DNA from: Meandrina meandrites
Lineage: Eukaryota > Cnidaria > Anthozoa > Scleractinia > Meandrinidae
DNA length: 64,000 bases
NCBI GenBank assembly: GCA_963693305.1
Contig: OY855908.1
Coordinates: forward strand, 18,556,993 to 18,620,992
Direction of reading: 5' to 3'
Shown here: piece after piece, positions 11,998 through 23,765 of the stretch
How the letters are laid out: the number at the start of each line of letters is the position of its first letter
Numbering within the stretch: position 1 is the first letter of the stretch
Notes under the pieces: generated by a model
The model's input: the letters and a program-made list of their open reading frames with translations, nothing else
Told to the model about the DNA's origin: nothing
Database searches by the model: none
Made by a program: the position numbers and the translations under genes

Positions 11998-12665
11998 GTT
12001 TACACCTTTTGTTTTAAAGAATGGAGAGATTTCTGTTTACTAAATCTTATAGAACGCATCAAATATAATTTGTTTCTTTCGTTTATGCTTTAAATTAGTC
12101 CTTTCTAACAGCCCAGGAGTATTTTGCTTTGAGTTCTATGCGACGATTTCTTGTTGAGTTGAGTTGATTTCTTTTCCCAGTATTCGGTTCTACAGATCGG
12201 TTGATCACAACAGGCAACAGACAACAGACAACAACAGATCCTGTCCACTCGCACGGCAAGATTAATCGATCACGTCATCGTCATCGCTTAAAAAAAGGTT
12301 TAAGATGGCTCACCTTTTCAACAGATGTTTCAAAACTGCTAATAATCGGTTACTTCGTCTGCAGTCATGACAGACATCACTTCTTAACTTTATGCCAAAT
12401 TTATTCGATAACTAATAAAGTGCAACACTCACTGCAGACTCGAAATCTCAATTTAACAGCTACAAATGAAATAAGGTTTGCCGATCGGTGATGATACAAG
12501 CTGCAAAAAAATATCTTCCTTTGCCAAAAAACAAGATGGCGGATCTCAAAAAGAATACAAACAATGCACCTAGTTCCCATTGCTCTTCGGTTCAATTCAG
12601 GGAGTAATTCTCACACCATAACACCAAAAATTCCATAAATTCCATCACTTTTCCGCTTTACAGCA
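11998..12665. other. No recognisable gene
   Basis: A+T-rich sequence with a 96-codon open frame (12201-12491) that shows no family motif. It separates gypsy elements A and B. Confidence 0.5.
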
Positions 12666-12702
12666 TTAACCGATGACGTCATAAAATGACGTCATCGCTT
12701 AA
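12666..12702. repeat. Palindrome with two CRE-type TGACGTCA sites
   Basis: The arms cgatgacgtcat (12671-12682) and atgacgtcatcg (12686-12697) are perfect around a 3-nt AAA loop. They extend to 17 bases each with one mismatch, out to TTAA on both sides. Each arm holds a complete CRE/ATF octamer. It sits exactly at the truncated 5' edge of gypsy element B. It could be the joined ends of a TTAA-inserting foldback element or a real CREB/ATF site pair. Confidence 0.7.
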
Positions 12703-15700
12703 AAATAACCACACTCGAAAGAAAGAAGTAGCGAGTAAAGAGTGTCACAAATGTGGATATAAACATGGCAACGACAAATATTTCGCAAAAGGAAAGCGGT
12801 GTACTAAGTGCCAAAAGTTGAACCATTTCGCAAGGGTTTGCCGTTCTAAGCCAGATGCCAGAAAAGGAGTAAACTTCTAAGAAGAGGAAGACAGTGATGA
12901 AGAGCTATTTGTTGGATGTATTACTTCAAATAACACAGTAGAGTTGAGCGAGTGGTATGAGGAGCTAACAGTTAAAAACAAAGCTGTCAAGTTTCAGTTA
13001 GACACTGGTGCAAAATGTTATGTCCTTCCCTTCAAAGTAATTGAAGATCTTAGATTCAGTGCCAAATTGAGAAAACCCAAATCAAGTTAAAGTCATACTC
13101 AGGTCATCACATTCCTACTAGAGGAGTAGTGACAATAGTGGTAACGTGTATAATGTGCAATTCCATGTGAAGTTGAAGCACCAGCAGTACTCAGTGCACA
13201 AACCTGCAAAGAAATGGGATTACTGGTCAGAATGCACCAACTTCAGGATACTCAGCCTAAAGAACAACAATGCATCCCAGAGTACCCCACAGTTAAGAAT
13301 CAAAACATCTTGAATGAGTACCCAGATCTATTCCAAGGTCTAGGATGAATTCCCGGTGAACACACAATAAAGGTAGACCCAAATATTCCTGCAGTGGTTT
13401 ATCCACCTAGAAAAGTACCAGTGTCTCTCGAAGACAAAATCAAAGACGAACTTGACCAAATGGAGCAGACAGGGGTAATAGTCAGACATACAGAGCCTAC
13501 TGCCTGGGTCAACACCATGGTGACAGTGGTCAAACCAAACAAGATCCGTATCTGTATTGACCCCAGGGACTTAAACAAGGCAACTCGAAGAGAACATTAC
13601 CCGATGATGACAATAGAAGAAGTTGTCGCCGGCATGCCACAAGCAAAGGTGTTTTCAGTTTTAGATGCCACATCTGGTTACTGGCAAGTGAAATTGGATG
13701 AAGCTAGCTCAAAGTTGTGTACTTTCAACACACCCTATGGAAGGTTACCATTATGGAAGGTTACCGCTTCACAAGGTTACCATTTGGCATAAAGTCTGCC
13801 CCCTAAATGTTTCAGCACCGCATGTCAGAATTGTTTGGAGAAATTGAAGGTGTGAAAGCCATAGTAGACGACCTTCTAATTTGGGGAAAAGATGACGAAG
13901 AGCATGATGCCAGACTAAAGCAAGTGTTAAACAGAGCACATGAAGTCAATCTCAAGTTCAATGCGAAGAAATGCCGAATAAGACAGGAAGAAATTCCCTA
14001 TGTTGGCCATGTCCTTAGCAAAGATGGTTTGAAACCTGATCCTGAAAAGATTCGTGCTGTACAAGAAATGCAGCCCCCTCAAAACACTAAGGAACTTAAG
14101 TCATTCCTTGGATTTATCCAGTATCTGGCAAAGTTTATGCCCAACATGGCTTCTGAAAGCGCACCACTGAGAGAATTGCTCGAAAAGCAAGTTGCCTGAG
14201 CAAGCAACTAGCTTTCAGAAACTCAAACAAATGGTTTCCTCTACCCCAGTACTTGGCTACTATGATCAAAGTAAGCCACTAACCCTATTTGTAGATGCTA
14301 GCTCTAAGGGGTTAGGTGCAGTCCTCCTTCAAGATGAGAACCCCCTAGCTTACGCATCACGAGCCCTCACTGCAGCTCAGCAAAGCTATGCCGAGATTGA
14401 AAAAGAAACTTTAGCAATTGTGTATGGAGCACAGAAGTTTCATCAGTTCATTTACGGAGACCAACTGAAGTGGAGTCAGACCACAAACCATTGCAGTATA
14501 TCTTAAACAGGCCCTTGCATCAGGCACCACTAAGGCTACAGAAAATGATGTTAACCCTGCAACGGTATGACCTGAACGTCAAGTATTGTCCTGGAGTAGA
14601 ACTTTCGGTAGCTGATGCATTGAGCAGATCATAACTGCCAGAAACTACCGAAACATTAATTCCAGACCTGGAAGTTAATGAAGTTCATCTCACAACACAC
14701 CTTCCAATTTCACCCGAGAAGTATGTGGAGTTACAACAAGCCACGGCAGATGATCCAATTATGCAAGCCTTAACCTCGATAATCCAGCATGGATGGCCCA
14801 AAACCAAGGAAGACATACCGAATGCTTTTCGCCAGTACTGGGACTACAAGGATGAATTCTCATCTGTTGATGGTCTCCTATTTAGAGCACAACGACTCAT
14901 TGTTCCTCACAGTTGGAGAAAAGAAATGCTAGACTGCATCCATGAATCGCATCAAGGTATTGTCAAATGCAAACAGCGAGCACGAGACATCTTATTCTGG
15001 CCTGGAATGTCCTCTCAAGTTGAAGATAAGGTGTCCAAATGTTCCATCTGCAACCAATTCCAGAGAGCACAACCCAAAGAACCAATGGTGATTCAAGAGC
15101 TACCAAATAGACCATGGGCTAAAATTGGAAGTGACTTGTTTGAGTTCAATGGTGCACATTACCTACTGAGTGTTGATTACTACTCAAAATGGATAAACAT
15201 TGCCAAACTGAGCAACTTGAGCAGTAACAATGTCATCTGTCACTTGAAGAGCCAGTTTGCAAAATATGGTAACCCAGATGAACTAATCAGTGACAATGGA
15301 CCTCAATACTCCAGCTTAGCATTCAAAGAATTTAGCAACAACTATGGCTTTGTACACACCACTTTCAGCCCCAAGTACCCACAGGCAGATGGAGAAGCCG
15401 AGCGAGCAGTACAAACCATTGAGAGCCTCGTAAAGAAAGCACAAGATCCGTACAAGGCCCTGCTGAACTACAGGAACACGCCATTAGATGGAATAGGTTT
15501 ATCGCCTGCACAATTGCTCATGGGTCGCAGATTGAAAACATCTTTACTGACACATACAGACATTCTAAAGACACATGGAGCCCAAGAAGTCAAGGACTAC
15601 TTTCAGAAGAAAAAGCTGAAAGAGAAAGTTTACTATGATAAACACAGTGGTAAAGAGCTTCCAACTCTCAACAACGGTGAAAAGGTCACATTTCAGCATG

Positions 15701-15972
15701 GAAACAAGTGGGTGCCAGCCACAGTAATCAATAAGCACCACACACCCAGATCATACATTGTTCAAACACCAAAAGGTCGGAAGTATAGGAGAAACTGCAG
15801 ACACCTAAACAAATGCCGAGCATCGCAAGACATACCACCAGAGTCTGCGCACTACCAAACCAAGGTGTCACGAACCACCCACAGTTCTAAAGTCAGTAAA
15901 GCACCTGTTCCTACTGCAGTAACACCACCTCCAAAAGTGCAGAAACATACAGTGCGTACTCGTTCTGGATGA
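12703..15972 (+). pseudogene. gag-pol of gypsy element B, multiply disrupted
   Basis: Zinc knuckles (CHKCGYKHG and CTKCQKLNHFARVC) are followed by an in-frame TAA at 12878. The protease region follows in the same frame (QLDTGAKC), then another stop near 13090. RT runs from 13394 to 13792, shifts frame, and continues from 13807 to 14199 with the catalytic IVDDLL. RNase H is in 14192-14506 (FVDASSKGLGAVLL). The integrase is the best-preserved part: 415 open codons (14725-15972) with the HHCC finger, D (GSDLFEF), D (ISDNGPQY) and E (GEAERAVQ). At least four breaks make the polyprotein inactive. Confidence 0.9.
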
Positions 15973-16151
15973 TCACTCAAGGAGCCTACGTATCTTAAGG
16001 ACTATGAACACTAGTTTGTTCTTCTTGATACTTGGTGGCCATAAACACTAGCTATAGTTAATCACATGAATTATGGACAGTGACTTTTTTTATGTTCGTT
16101 CTTTCTTAGTGAGCCGTATGATTACTTAGTTTAGAACAAGTTCAGATTTGC

Positions 16152-16166
16152 AAAAAAAAAGGGAGA
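16152..16166 (+). other. Polypurine tract of gypsy element B
   Basis: The run aaaaaaaaagggaga abuts the LTR start at 16167, as expected for plus-strand priming. Confidence 0.8.
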
Positions 16167-16273
16167 TGTCATGTATGCGTCATTGTTTATAACCGTGTAA
16201 ATCAAAAGGCACGATGGGTAATAGAAAGACGAGGTTGTGACAACATGGCGTAGTGTCTGTCGTATACACAACA
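16167..16273 (+). repeat. Single 3' LTR of gypsy element B
   Basis: It begins tgtcatgtatgcgtc and ends gtatacacaaca. The end was set by similarity to the element C LTR, since no 5' partner exists in the window. Confidence 0.75.
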
Positions 16274-17535
16274 GTAGGTTTGCTAAATTACGGGAAAATT
16301 AGAAATGTGTCATATCCACACTGCTTTTGCAAATCTCACATATAGATGGATTCACTTATCTATTTCCCAATTTAACTAACTATTCTGTCCGACAAAAAAG
16401 CCCTGCCGAACGCCACACTCTACGTTATATACACAGCAAGAGTCAAATCGTGAACTAAACACCTATACCATAAACAGCTTTTGACAGAACGTACTAAAAG
16501 GTTTAGGAAGGGAAGTGTGAATTTCTCCTTTTAGACAGGGCCAGGGTAAAGCTTAATACTTAGAGTAATAATTTCTACATTTTCTCTGCGAATCAACGAC
16601 AAAAAGCGCGTTTCTACCTCTCACGTGTTTATATCGTATTGTTCGCAGTATTGTATGAGACCAAACGGTATAGCTCGATTTTAAATTTGGCTTATTGAAA
16701 CAAAGAGGATTCTGTTTGATCACTTCAGGAAAGCATCGCGAAATTGAGTTATTGAATGTCCGTGCTTTACAGTGTTTAAGAAGTGTTTAAGCTTTAAAAT
16801 CTAGAAGATGAAAGCTGACTCAACTACATGGTGATCAGGCATGGTTTAGGTCGGTAACCAATGTCAAGATTACAAAATATTTCACTCCCCACGGTGTCCA
16901 GATCGCACGAACATTACGTACATTCAGCAAGCGGAATTTTTGCCGCACTACTGATGGCACCACAGTTTACTCCTGTACCTACCCAAGTCGCTTCATGGCA
17001 GTTGATTACGCCAGTAATACATACTCCCAGACTTGGTCAATTTTAAACGCTGCACAAAAGATGAAAACTTCACGCTTTTATTGCTGTTTATTGTAGCACA
17101 GCGAATTGTCTCGACAATGTTCGACAGTTCAATTTTTTTGTTCAGGCTTCGCGAGAGTGTTGACAGATAAACGTGGGTCATTTGAGACACGAATGTACCA
17201 CAAAGGTTTACTGAAACAAAGAGGATGTCGTGAATTGCGTTTTTGAATGTCCGTGCATTACAGCAGGGTTGTAACCAGGTATATGGGATCCTGGATCACA
17301 GCCTCGGGATCGGGATCACTGACCCGGAAAACCGGGTCACAAGTCATGGCATCCAGATCATCTTTCGTGACTGTTGGTAATTTATTCCTTAATGCACAAA
17401 GTCTCAAAAAGAAGGGTGAATAGGTTCGCGGATCGACGGATTTGGCCTTAAAATGCGTGCGGATTGCTGGAGTAACAGTTTTCTGGTCGTTTCTAATTTT
17501 TATGCTTAATTAAATGTTTGTATCGTCTTTAATAG
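16274..17535. other. No recognisable gene
   Basis: No family is recognised. A sequence of about 50 bp containing gaaacaaagaggat and gaatgtccgtgc occurs near 16695-16780 and again near 17210-17260, so it holds an imperfect local repeat. Near 17290-17330 there is a run of short gggatc and gacccgg words. Confidence 0.5.
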
Positions 17536-17760
17536 GAATTTGATTTCGAAAGGAGCGAGGGTGACACAGTGGATATGTACCAACTGATAGAACATGATGA
17601 TGACTCGGATATCAACAAGTCACCTGGTTTGTTCACGCCTAGCGAAGAGCCGTCAACTTCTGGTCTCCACAGGTTGCTGGAATATCACCTGCAGATCCAG
17701 GGCACAATAAAACAACCGTACCTCAGTGGGACACTGATGGAGAAAGTGACTTGGAAATAA
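17536..17760 (+). CDS. Possible isolated exon, acidic/Ser-rich peptide
   Basis: A good acceptor (cgtctttaatag) precedes gaatttgat at 17536. The frame is open to the TAA at 17758 and encodes an acidic, serine-rich stretch (HDDDSDINKSP, SEEPSTSG). From about 17700 a second frame takes over the same style of sequence (DGESDLEIIEVKG...SSGDEKEKERGS) to a stop near 17846. This looks like one acidic coding segment broken by a frameshift, or two overlapping exon choices. Such acidic N-termini occur in piggyBac-type transposases and in many host proteins, so I assign no function. Confidence 0.3.
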   Translation, partial: EFDFERSEGDTVDMYQLIEHDDDSDINKSPGLFTPSEEPSTSGLHRLLEYHLQIQGTIKQPYLSGTLMEKVTWK

Positions 17761-18054
17761 TCGAAGTTAAAGGAATTCCTTCAAAATTTTTGAAAACAGA
17801 TTATGCATCCAGTGGAGACGAGAAAGAAAAAGAAAGAGGTTCTTAAACAATCCATATCATTATAATCGCATACCTGTATACTTTTTATTGCAACTGTTGT
17901 AGTTTTTAGGATCGAGGGCCACTAGTTTGTCAGTTGAAAGAAAGTTGATATAATTATTATTATTATTTAAAAATATTGAAGGACCGTAGCCAGGGTTAAA
18001 CATATTAAAAATTTAAAGACGATCTCTGGCTAGAAATATTTAAAAAGTACAAGC

Positions 18055-18083
18055 TTTCGACTGTTTGATCTACAGTCTTCAAC
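18055..18083 (-). repeat. PLE 3'-tail hairpin followed by GAAA (minus copy)
   Basis: Read on the minus strand: gttgaa, stem gactgt, 7-nt loop, stem acagtc, gaaag. It is the same as at 24696-24726 on the plus strand. PLEs are known to carry hammerhead ribozyme motifs, whose stem II is followed by GAAA. This looks like a degenerate version. Confidence 0.6.
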
Positions 18084-18149
18084 GGGTAAAAATGAATGAC
18101 GAAATATGAATATAAATGTGTAAGAATAAAAAAGAATGGACTATGTAAA

Positions 18150-19135
18150 TTAATTATGAATGTGTGTAAAATGAATGTTGTATTGCCCAGGGAGTGGGCA
18201 GGAATTGTTGTCAGCATTTGGAGTCACCATGGAATGCCACGATTCTAGTGTTTTTCTTATTCGGAAACTGCCTTTGTCGATTACGGAGGCATTGTTAAAG
18301 TCAATGGAATGGTCATGGGACCATCCATGGTTTGCAATTCTGGAGCCTTTAGCCGCTGTTTTTACATTTCTTAAGTGTTCTTTTCTTCGGGTGTTAAACG
18401 CTCTGCCAGTTTCACCAATATAACACCACGAACAGTTGGCGCAAGGAATTTTGTAGACAACATTGGTTTGTAAATCCGGAGCAGGGCGAAACTTCGGGGC
18501 CGGCAACTGTTGTTGTAGAGTGTTCAATGGCTTATTTGTGACCGAGATATCATATTTTTTTCAAAACGCGGGTCAAGGGCTCAGTTACACCTTTGATATA
18601 TGGAAGGGACGCGAAAGACTTGCGTGACTCAGAAGATTCAACTAAATTGAAAAACATTCCAACAAGTTCCTCAGGGGATAAATTTGGCGGTGGTCGAGTT
18701 TTTTTGGTCTGTAAATTGTGGATAAATTTTGACGGATAGCCATTAGACTCCAGCGCTGTGTAAACATGATTAAATTTGCGTTCTTTCCCTTCAGATGTGT
18801 TAGGTAAATTCAACGCTCTATGTAGGAGGGTTGCTGCCCTGCTCTCTGTGTTTTTTGTCATGGTGGGAATTAAAGTCTAAGTATCTGTCTGTGTGCGTCG
18901 GTTTTCTGTAGACATCCACAGAAACTGCTCCATTGCTGCGAGAAACCAGTGTGTCAAGGAAAGAGATTTTTCCATTGCATTCTTGTTCAATGGTGAAAGA
19001 AGTGTTAGTGTCTATTGAATTGAGGGTGTCATGGAAGGCTGTAACTCCATTCTTTTTAATGATGCAAAAGCACTCATCAACATAACATTTCCAAATTTTA
19101 GGTGCAACAGGTGACGCATTGATAGCAGATTTTGC
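18150..19135 (-). pseudogene. PLE reverse transcriptase + GIY-YIG endonuclease, frameshifted
   Basis: On the minus strand the RT motif reads WKCYVDECF (normally YVDD), followed by the conserved SFLDTLVSR and VDVYRKPTHTD blocks. The frame shifts near 18850 into RALNLPNTSEG and again near 18540. It then runs into the GIY-YIG module (VYKIPC, CYIGETGR, TRRKEH) and ends at 18150. The catalytic D-to-E change and two frameshifts show it is dead. The plus-strand copy keeps the same region open. Confidence 0.88.
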
Positions 19136-19218
19136 AAACGTTACGTTGATGACAGCTTTTGCATCATTAAAAAGAATGGAGTTACAGCCTTCCATGACAC
19201 CCTCAATTCAATAGACAC

Positions 19219-19303
19219 TGTTGTGTACGTCATACACTAAGAGGCCATGTTTGCAAGATGAATATTTAATGAGTATCCACAATGCTTAGCGCCATACATA
19301 ACA
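19219..19303 (-). repeat. 3' LTR of gypsy element C
   Basis: It is 85 bp. On the minus strand it runs from tgttatgtatggcgc to gtacacaaca. It pairs with 23681-23765 with three mismatches. Confidence 0.93.
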
Positions 19304-19318
19304 TCTCCCCTTTTCTTA
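19304..19318 (-). other. Polypurine tract of gypsy element C
   Basis: On the minus strand the sequence aataagaaaaggggaga abuts the 3' LTR. Confidence 0.8.
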
Positions 19319-19513
19319 TTACCAGTCATGAAGCTGATAATACTGGTGTAAAACATAACAAGTTCTTGAACAAAATATGAACAATAAAGTTTCTGAAACA
19401 AGAACATAGTGTCCATTGTTCAAACTTGAAACAGTCCTTAATTTGAGCAAATAACAAAATTAGAACATGATGTCCACTGTTCAAACTTGAAACAGCCCTT
19501 AATTTGAGGGTAT

Positions 19514-22500
19514 CTACAGTTTGAAATCACCGAGATGACTAGGTGTTTTCACAGTTCGTCCTGATCGGGTCTTGACTATCTCTGCCTCTGACTGTGTCCT
19601 TACAGGTGGTTCTAACTGTGCAGGTGGGTCATTTCTTAATTCTTCTATGGTTTTGGTTTGAGGTACCATGTTTTTGTTCTTACTGGTGTTAGTTACTAGA
19701 GAGCTGGGACCATCTTTTAGCTGAACTGTCAGTCGTTTATCTAACGCTGCTGTGTCTTCTGATGACATAGTGGCTGGAGCCTTCGTGACATGTAAGTGCC
19801 TCCTATTTCTGCGATACTTAGTGCCATCAAGTGCCTGGACAACATAAGATCTGGGTGAGCTATGTTTGTACAGGACTGTTGCTGCTTTCCATTGTTTGCC
19901 ATGTTGCATTCTGATAACATCGCCCGTGTGTAGTGATGGTAACTCTCTGCCACAGTGCCTGTCATATTGCTGTTTTTCCTTTTCCTTCATTTTCTCCAGG
20001 ATATGTTTGATATCTTTGGCACTCTGTGGTCTGAGGAGGGATGGAGTGGTTGGTAGTGTTGTCTTAAGTCTCCGTCCCATCAGAAGTTGTGCTGGGGATA
20101 AATTGATTCCCTCTAGTGGTGTATTTCGATAATCCAGAAGAGCTTGATATGGGTCTGCACCTTTCTTGAGCAGAGTTTTCACTGTCTGTACTGCTCTTTC
20201 CACCTCGCCGTTTGCTTGAGGATAGTGTGGGCTAGATGTGGTGTGTTCAAACCCATAACACTTAGTAAATGCAGTGAATTCTGAACTTGTAAACTGTGAA
20301 CCATTGTCAGTTATCAATTGGTCTGGTATTCCATGTCTTGAGAACTGGCTCTTTAGGTAACTTATGGTGTTCTTGCTTGTGAGATCATCGAGTTTGTCGA
20401 CTTCGATCCACTTGGAGTAGTAATCTACGCACAATAGATAACCATTTCCTTGGTACTCAAACAGGTCTGCTGCTATCTTTGACCATGGTCTCTCTGGTGT
20501 TTCAGTGATGATCATTGGCTCTTTGGCATGTGCGGTCTGGTATTGGCTGCACTTGAAGCACTTGGCCACCTGTTCTTCTATTTGGGTCATCATTCCTGGC
20601 CAAAACAACAGATCTCGAGCACGTTGTTTGCTCTTGACTATCCCTTGGTGTGACTCATGTATCTTCTCTAGCATCTGAGCTCTAAGTGCATGTGGAACAA
20701 TGAGCTTTTGTCCTTTGAATAAAAGGCCATCAATACAAGAGATCTCTTCTCTGAATGTCCAGTATTGTCTGATCTCTGGTGGAACTTCTGCTCTCTTGCT
20801 TTGCCACCCTTCCAGCACTATATCTTGAAGCACTTGCATGACTGAATCATTAGCTGTAGCTGTCTGCAATTCCAGGTACCTTTCAAGGGAAATAGGTAAG
20901 TGTGCTGTCAAATTTACTTCATTGACTTCTAGATCTGGCACTAGTGTTTCCTTTGTTTCAGGGAGAAATGCCCTACTTAAGGCATCAGCTAAGTTCATTT
21001 CTGCTCCTGGCTTGAACTTGACTTTGAGATCATATCGTTGTAGGGACAACATCATCTTTTGCAGACGAAGTGGTGCTTGGTGTAATGGTTTGTTCAGAAT
21101 GGCTTCAAGTGGCTTGTGGTCGGACTGGATGGTAACTTGCTTGCCATAGAGGTATTGATGAAATTTTGGTGCACCATAAAAAATAGCCAAGGTTTCCTTC
21201 TCTATTTGCGCATATTTTTCTTGAGTGGATGTTTTTTCGCTCTGGATGCATATGCGATTGGCTTGTCTTCCTGTAGAACTACAGCACCAAGTCCCTTGGA
21301 ACTGGCATCCACCGACAGTGTGACTGGTTTATCAGGGTCATAATAACCAAGGACAGGTGTACTAGAAGCCATCAACTTGAGCTTCTGGAAGCTTTCCTCT
21401 TGCTCCTTTTCCCAGTGCCACTCAACTTCTTTCTCCAATAGTTGTCGAAGTGGTGAGCTCACATCAGCCATATTTGGCATGAATTTGGCCAAGTACTGCA
21501 TGAATCCTAGAAATGTTCTCAGTTCCTTTGCATTCTGTGGTTGTCGCATCTCCTGTACGGCCCGGATTTTTTCTGGATCTGCTATGAGCCCATTCTTTGT
21601 GAGCACGTGACCTATGTAGGGTACTGCTTCTTTTCTGATGTGGCATTTCTCGGGGTTGAGTTTTAGGTATGTTTCACGAGCTCTGTCTAGGACTTGTCGG
21701 AGTCGTACATCGTGTTCTTTAACATCTTGTCCCCAGACTAGTGTGTCGTCTACAATGGGTTTGGCTCCTTCAATATCTTCAAACAGGTTCGACATGGACT
21801 TCTGAAACACTTCAGGTGCTGATTTTATCCCGAACAGGAGTCTAGTAAATCGATACCTTCCAAATGGAGAATTGAAGGTGCAAAGCTTGGAGCTGGCTTC
21901 ATCTAACTTGATTTGCCAAAATCCTGACCTGGCATCTAAGGTTGAGAATACCTTTGCTCCAGGAATTTCTGCCACAACTTCTTCAATAGTTTTCATTGGA
22001 TAGTGTTCACGTTTAATGGCCTGATTTAGATCCCTTGGATCGATGCAGATACGAATTTTGGAGGGTTTTATAACCGTGACCATGCTGCTGACCCACTCAG
22101 TCGGCTCAGTTTGGCGGACAATCACTCCAGCTTCTTCCATGCAATCTAACTCTTCTTTTATCTTGCCTTTGAGTGCCACAGGGACTTTCCTAGGAGGATG
22201 GACGACAGGTGGGACTGCTGGGTCAATCTTGATTGCATGTTCCCCAGGAAGACAACCAAGCCCTTGGAATAAATCAGAATACTCTTGCAGTATGTTGGGA
22301 GGATCTGCCTGGTGTGGTTCACTGGTGTTTGTTTGGTTGGCCTTTGTTTCAGTGTGTGATAATACTGAACTTGCTGGGCTGGTGGTATTTGCCTGCTGGT
22401 CCTTAGGAGATGTGGATGTAACTGTATGTATCCAACTGACTAGTCCCATCTCTGTGCAGGTAGCTGCACTAAGTACTGATGGCACTTTGTGGTCAACAAT

Positions 22501-23586
22501 GTAAAACTTTACTTGGTACAGTTTGTCTTTATGTTGGCATGGCATTGTTGTGACTCCTCTGACATCGATCACATGACCAGAGTAGGACTTCAGTTTCGCA
22601 GCTGACTTTGTAAATTCTGCTTTGATTCCTAGCTTGTGGAAGGTTGTTAGGGGCATGACGTTGCAACGTGCTCCTGTATCTAACTGAAATTTGACCACTT
22701 TGTCATGGATCATAATTTCCTCGTACCACTCGCTCATGTCAACTGCATTCACTGTTTCGAGACATCCCACATAGAATTCTTCATCACTGCTACTTTCCTG
22801 CACAAAGTGCATGTTCTTTGGTACCTTGGTTTGGCAAACTTTTGCAAAATGGTTTGCCTTGTTGCACTTGCCACATTTTCGTCCTATTGCTGGGCATACA
22901 CTGCTCTTCTCATGTATCGATCCACATCTTGTGCATTCTGTCGAGTTTCTTTCCTTATTTCGGCATGAGCGTTTAGAACGATCTTCCCATTTCGTATAGC
23001 TGGTTTGTACCGCTTGTACTTTGGGATCTTCGCCAGCCATCGTCTGTAGTTGCGCACTGGATATTTCTTGTGTTCTAGCGATATAAACTGCTTGTTCGAG
23101 AGTCAGTTTAGAACCTTCTTGAATCAGCTTTTCTCTTGACTTTTGCGAGCGACATCCAATAACAACTCGGTCTCTAACCATCTCATCGGGATCCTGATAT
23201 CCACAATCTTTAACTAGCAGCTGCAAGTCGGTGAGGAACTGGTCGAATGGTTCGCCTTCTTGCTGTACTTTGTTATGAAATTTGTATCGTGCGAATACAT
23301 GGTTCAATTTTGGCTTTACGTAAGCTTCAAACTTGTCTTAATACGTTTGTAGTTTCTTCTTTTCTTCCTCGCCAAGAGTCCAGGTATTATAGATGTCTCG
23401 GCCCTTATCGCCAACCCAAATCATCAAGTAATTGCACCGTTGTTCTTCGGTCTTGCCTTTGAGAGGGTCGCCAAAGGTGAATTCGCAGTGCTGTTTAAAC
23501 GATCGCCACGCTCCGGGTAAGTCATTACTGGACCAATCCATTTTGGGTGTATTTGCCGTTGTTACGCCTTCAAATTCGGTTCTCAA
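19514..23586 (-). pseudogene. gag-pol of gypsy element C, one stop and one frameshift
   Basis: The minus-strand frame starts at the ATG near 23586 (MRTEFEGV). It meets a single in-frame TAA at 23338-23340 and continues as 701 open codons (21202-23307). These hold the gag C-terminus, two zinc knuckles (CTRCGSIHEKSSVC, CGKCNKANHFAKVC), protease (QLDTGARC), RT (CIDPRDLN...LDARSGFWQ...PIVDDTLVW) and the start of RNase H (SVDASSKGLGAV). A frameshift at about 21200 leads into 558 codons (19514-21190) with the rest of RNase H, the HHCC finger, the integrase triad (AADLFEY, ITDNGSQF, GEVERAVQ) and a basic tail. It is the best-preserved pol in the window, yet not functional as it stands. Confidence 0.93.
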
Positions 23587-23667
23587 TATCCGTTAGGCTC
23601 TTATCGATCTTGCTACCAGGTTTTCTTTTCTCGATGGCTTTCTTTTACTCAAGAATTTTCCGATTGA

Positions 23668-23680
23668 ACTTCTGACACCA
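23668..23680 (-). other. Primer-binding-site-like sequence, element C
   Basis: On the minus strand the sequence immediately after the 5' LTR is tggtgtcagaagttc. It starts with TGG as a tRNA-complementary site should. Confidence 0.7.
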
Positions 23681-23765
23681 TGTTGTGTACATCATACACT
23701 AAGAGGCCATGTTTGCAAGATGAATATTTAATGAGTATCCATAACGCTTAGCGCCATACATAACA
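23681..23765 (-). repeat. 5' LTR of gypsy element C
   Basis: It is 85 bp, equal in length to 19219-19303, with three substitutions. The flanking gacac duplication follows at 23766-23770. Confidence 0.93.

Larger units (their letters stand above)
12703..16273 (+). mobile_element. Ty3/gypsy LTR retrotransposon B, 5'-truncated
   Basis: It begins inside gag, just before the zinc knuckles, so the 5' LTR and most of gag are missing. It continues through PR, RT, RNase H and IN to a purine tract and one 107-bp LTR (16167-16273). The protein sequence is close to element C (shared runs such as EKIRAVQEM and LAKFMPNMA). The LTR ends are also alike: tgtcatgtatg and acacaaca here, tgttatgtatg and tacacaaca in C. 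B and C are therefore related but distinct families. Confidence 0.9.
18003..19135 (-). mobile_element. Penelope-like element, minus-strand copy, 5'-truncated
   Basis: This is the 3' half of a Penelope-like element (PLE): RT catalytic loop and thumb, then a GIY-YIG endonuclease, then a 3' tail with a short hairpin. It is the inverted partner of the plus-strand copy starting at 19136. The two 5'-truncated heads abut near 19135/19136. Its outer edge matches the outer edge of the other copy, down to the tattaaaaattt word at 18003. Confidence 0.88.
19219..23765 (-). mobile_element. Ty3/gypsy LTR retrotransposon C
   Basis: This is a complete 4547-bp element on the minus strand, with 85-bp LTRs at both ends, primer-binding-like site and purine tract. 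A perfect 5-bp duplication gacac lies at 19214-19218 and 23766-23770. It sits inside the RT active-site region of a Penelope-like element. The LTRs differ at 3 of 85 positions, so the insertion is older than that of element A. Coding is nearly complete, with one stop in gag and one frameshift at the RNase H start. Confidence 0.95.
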
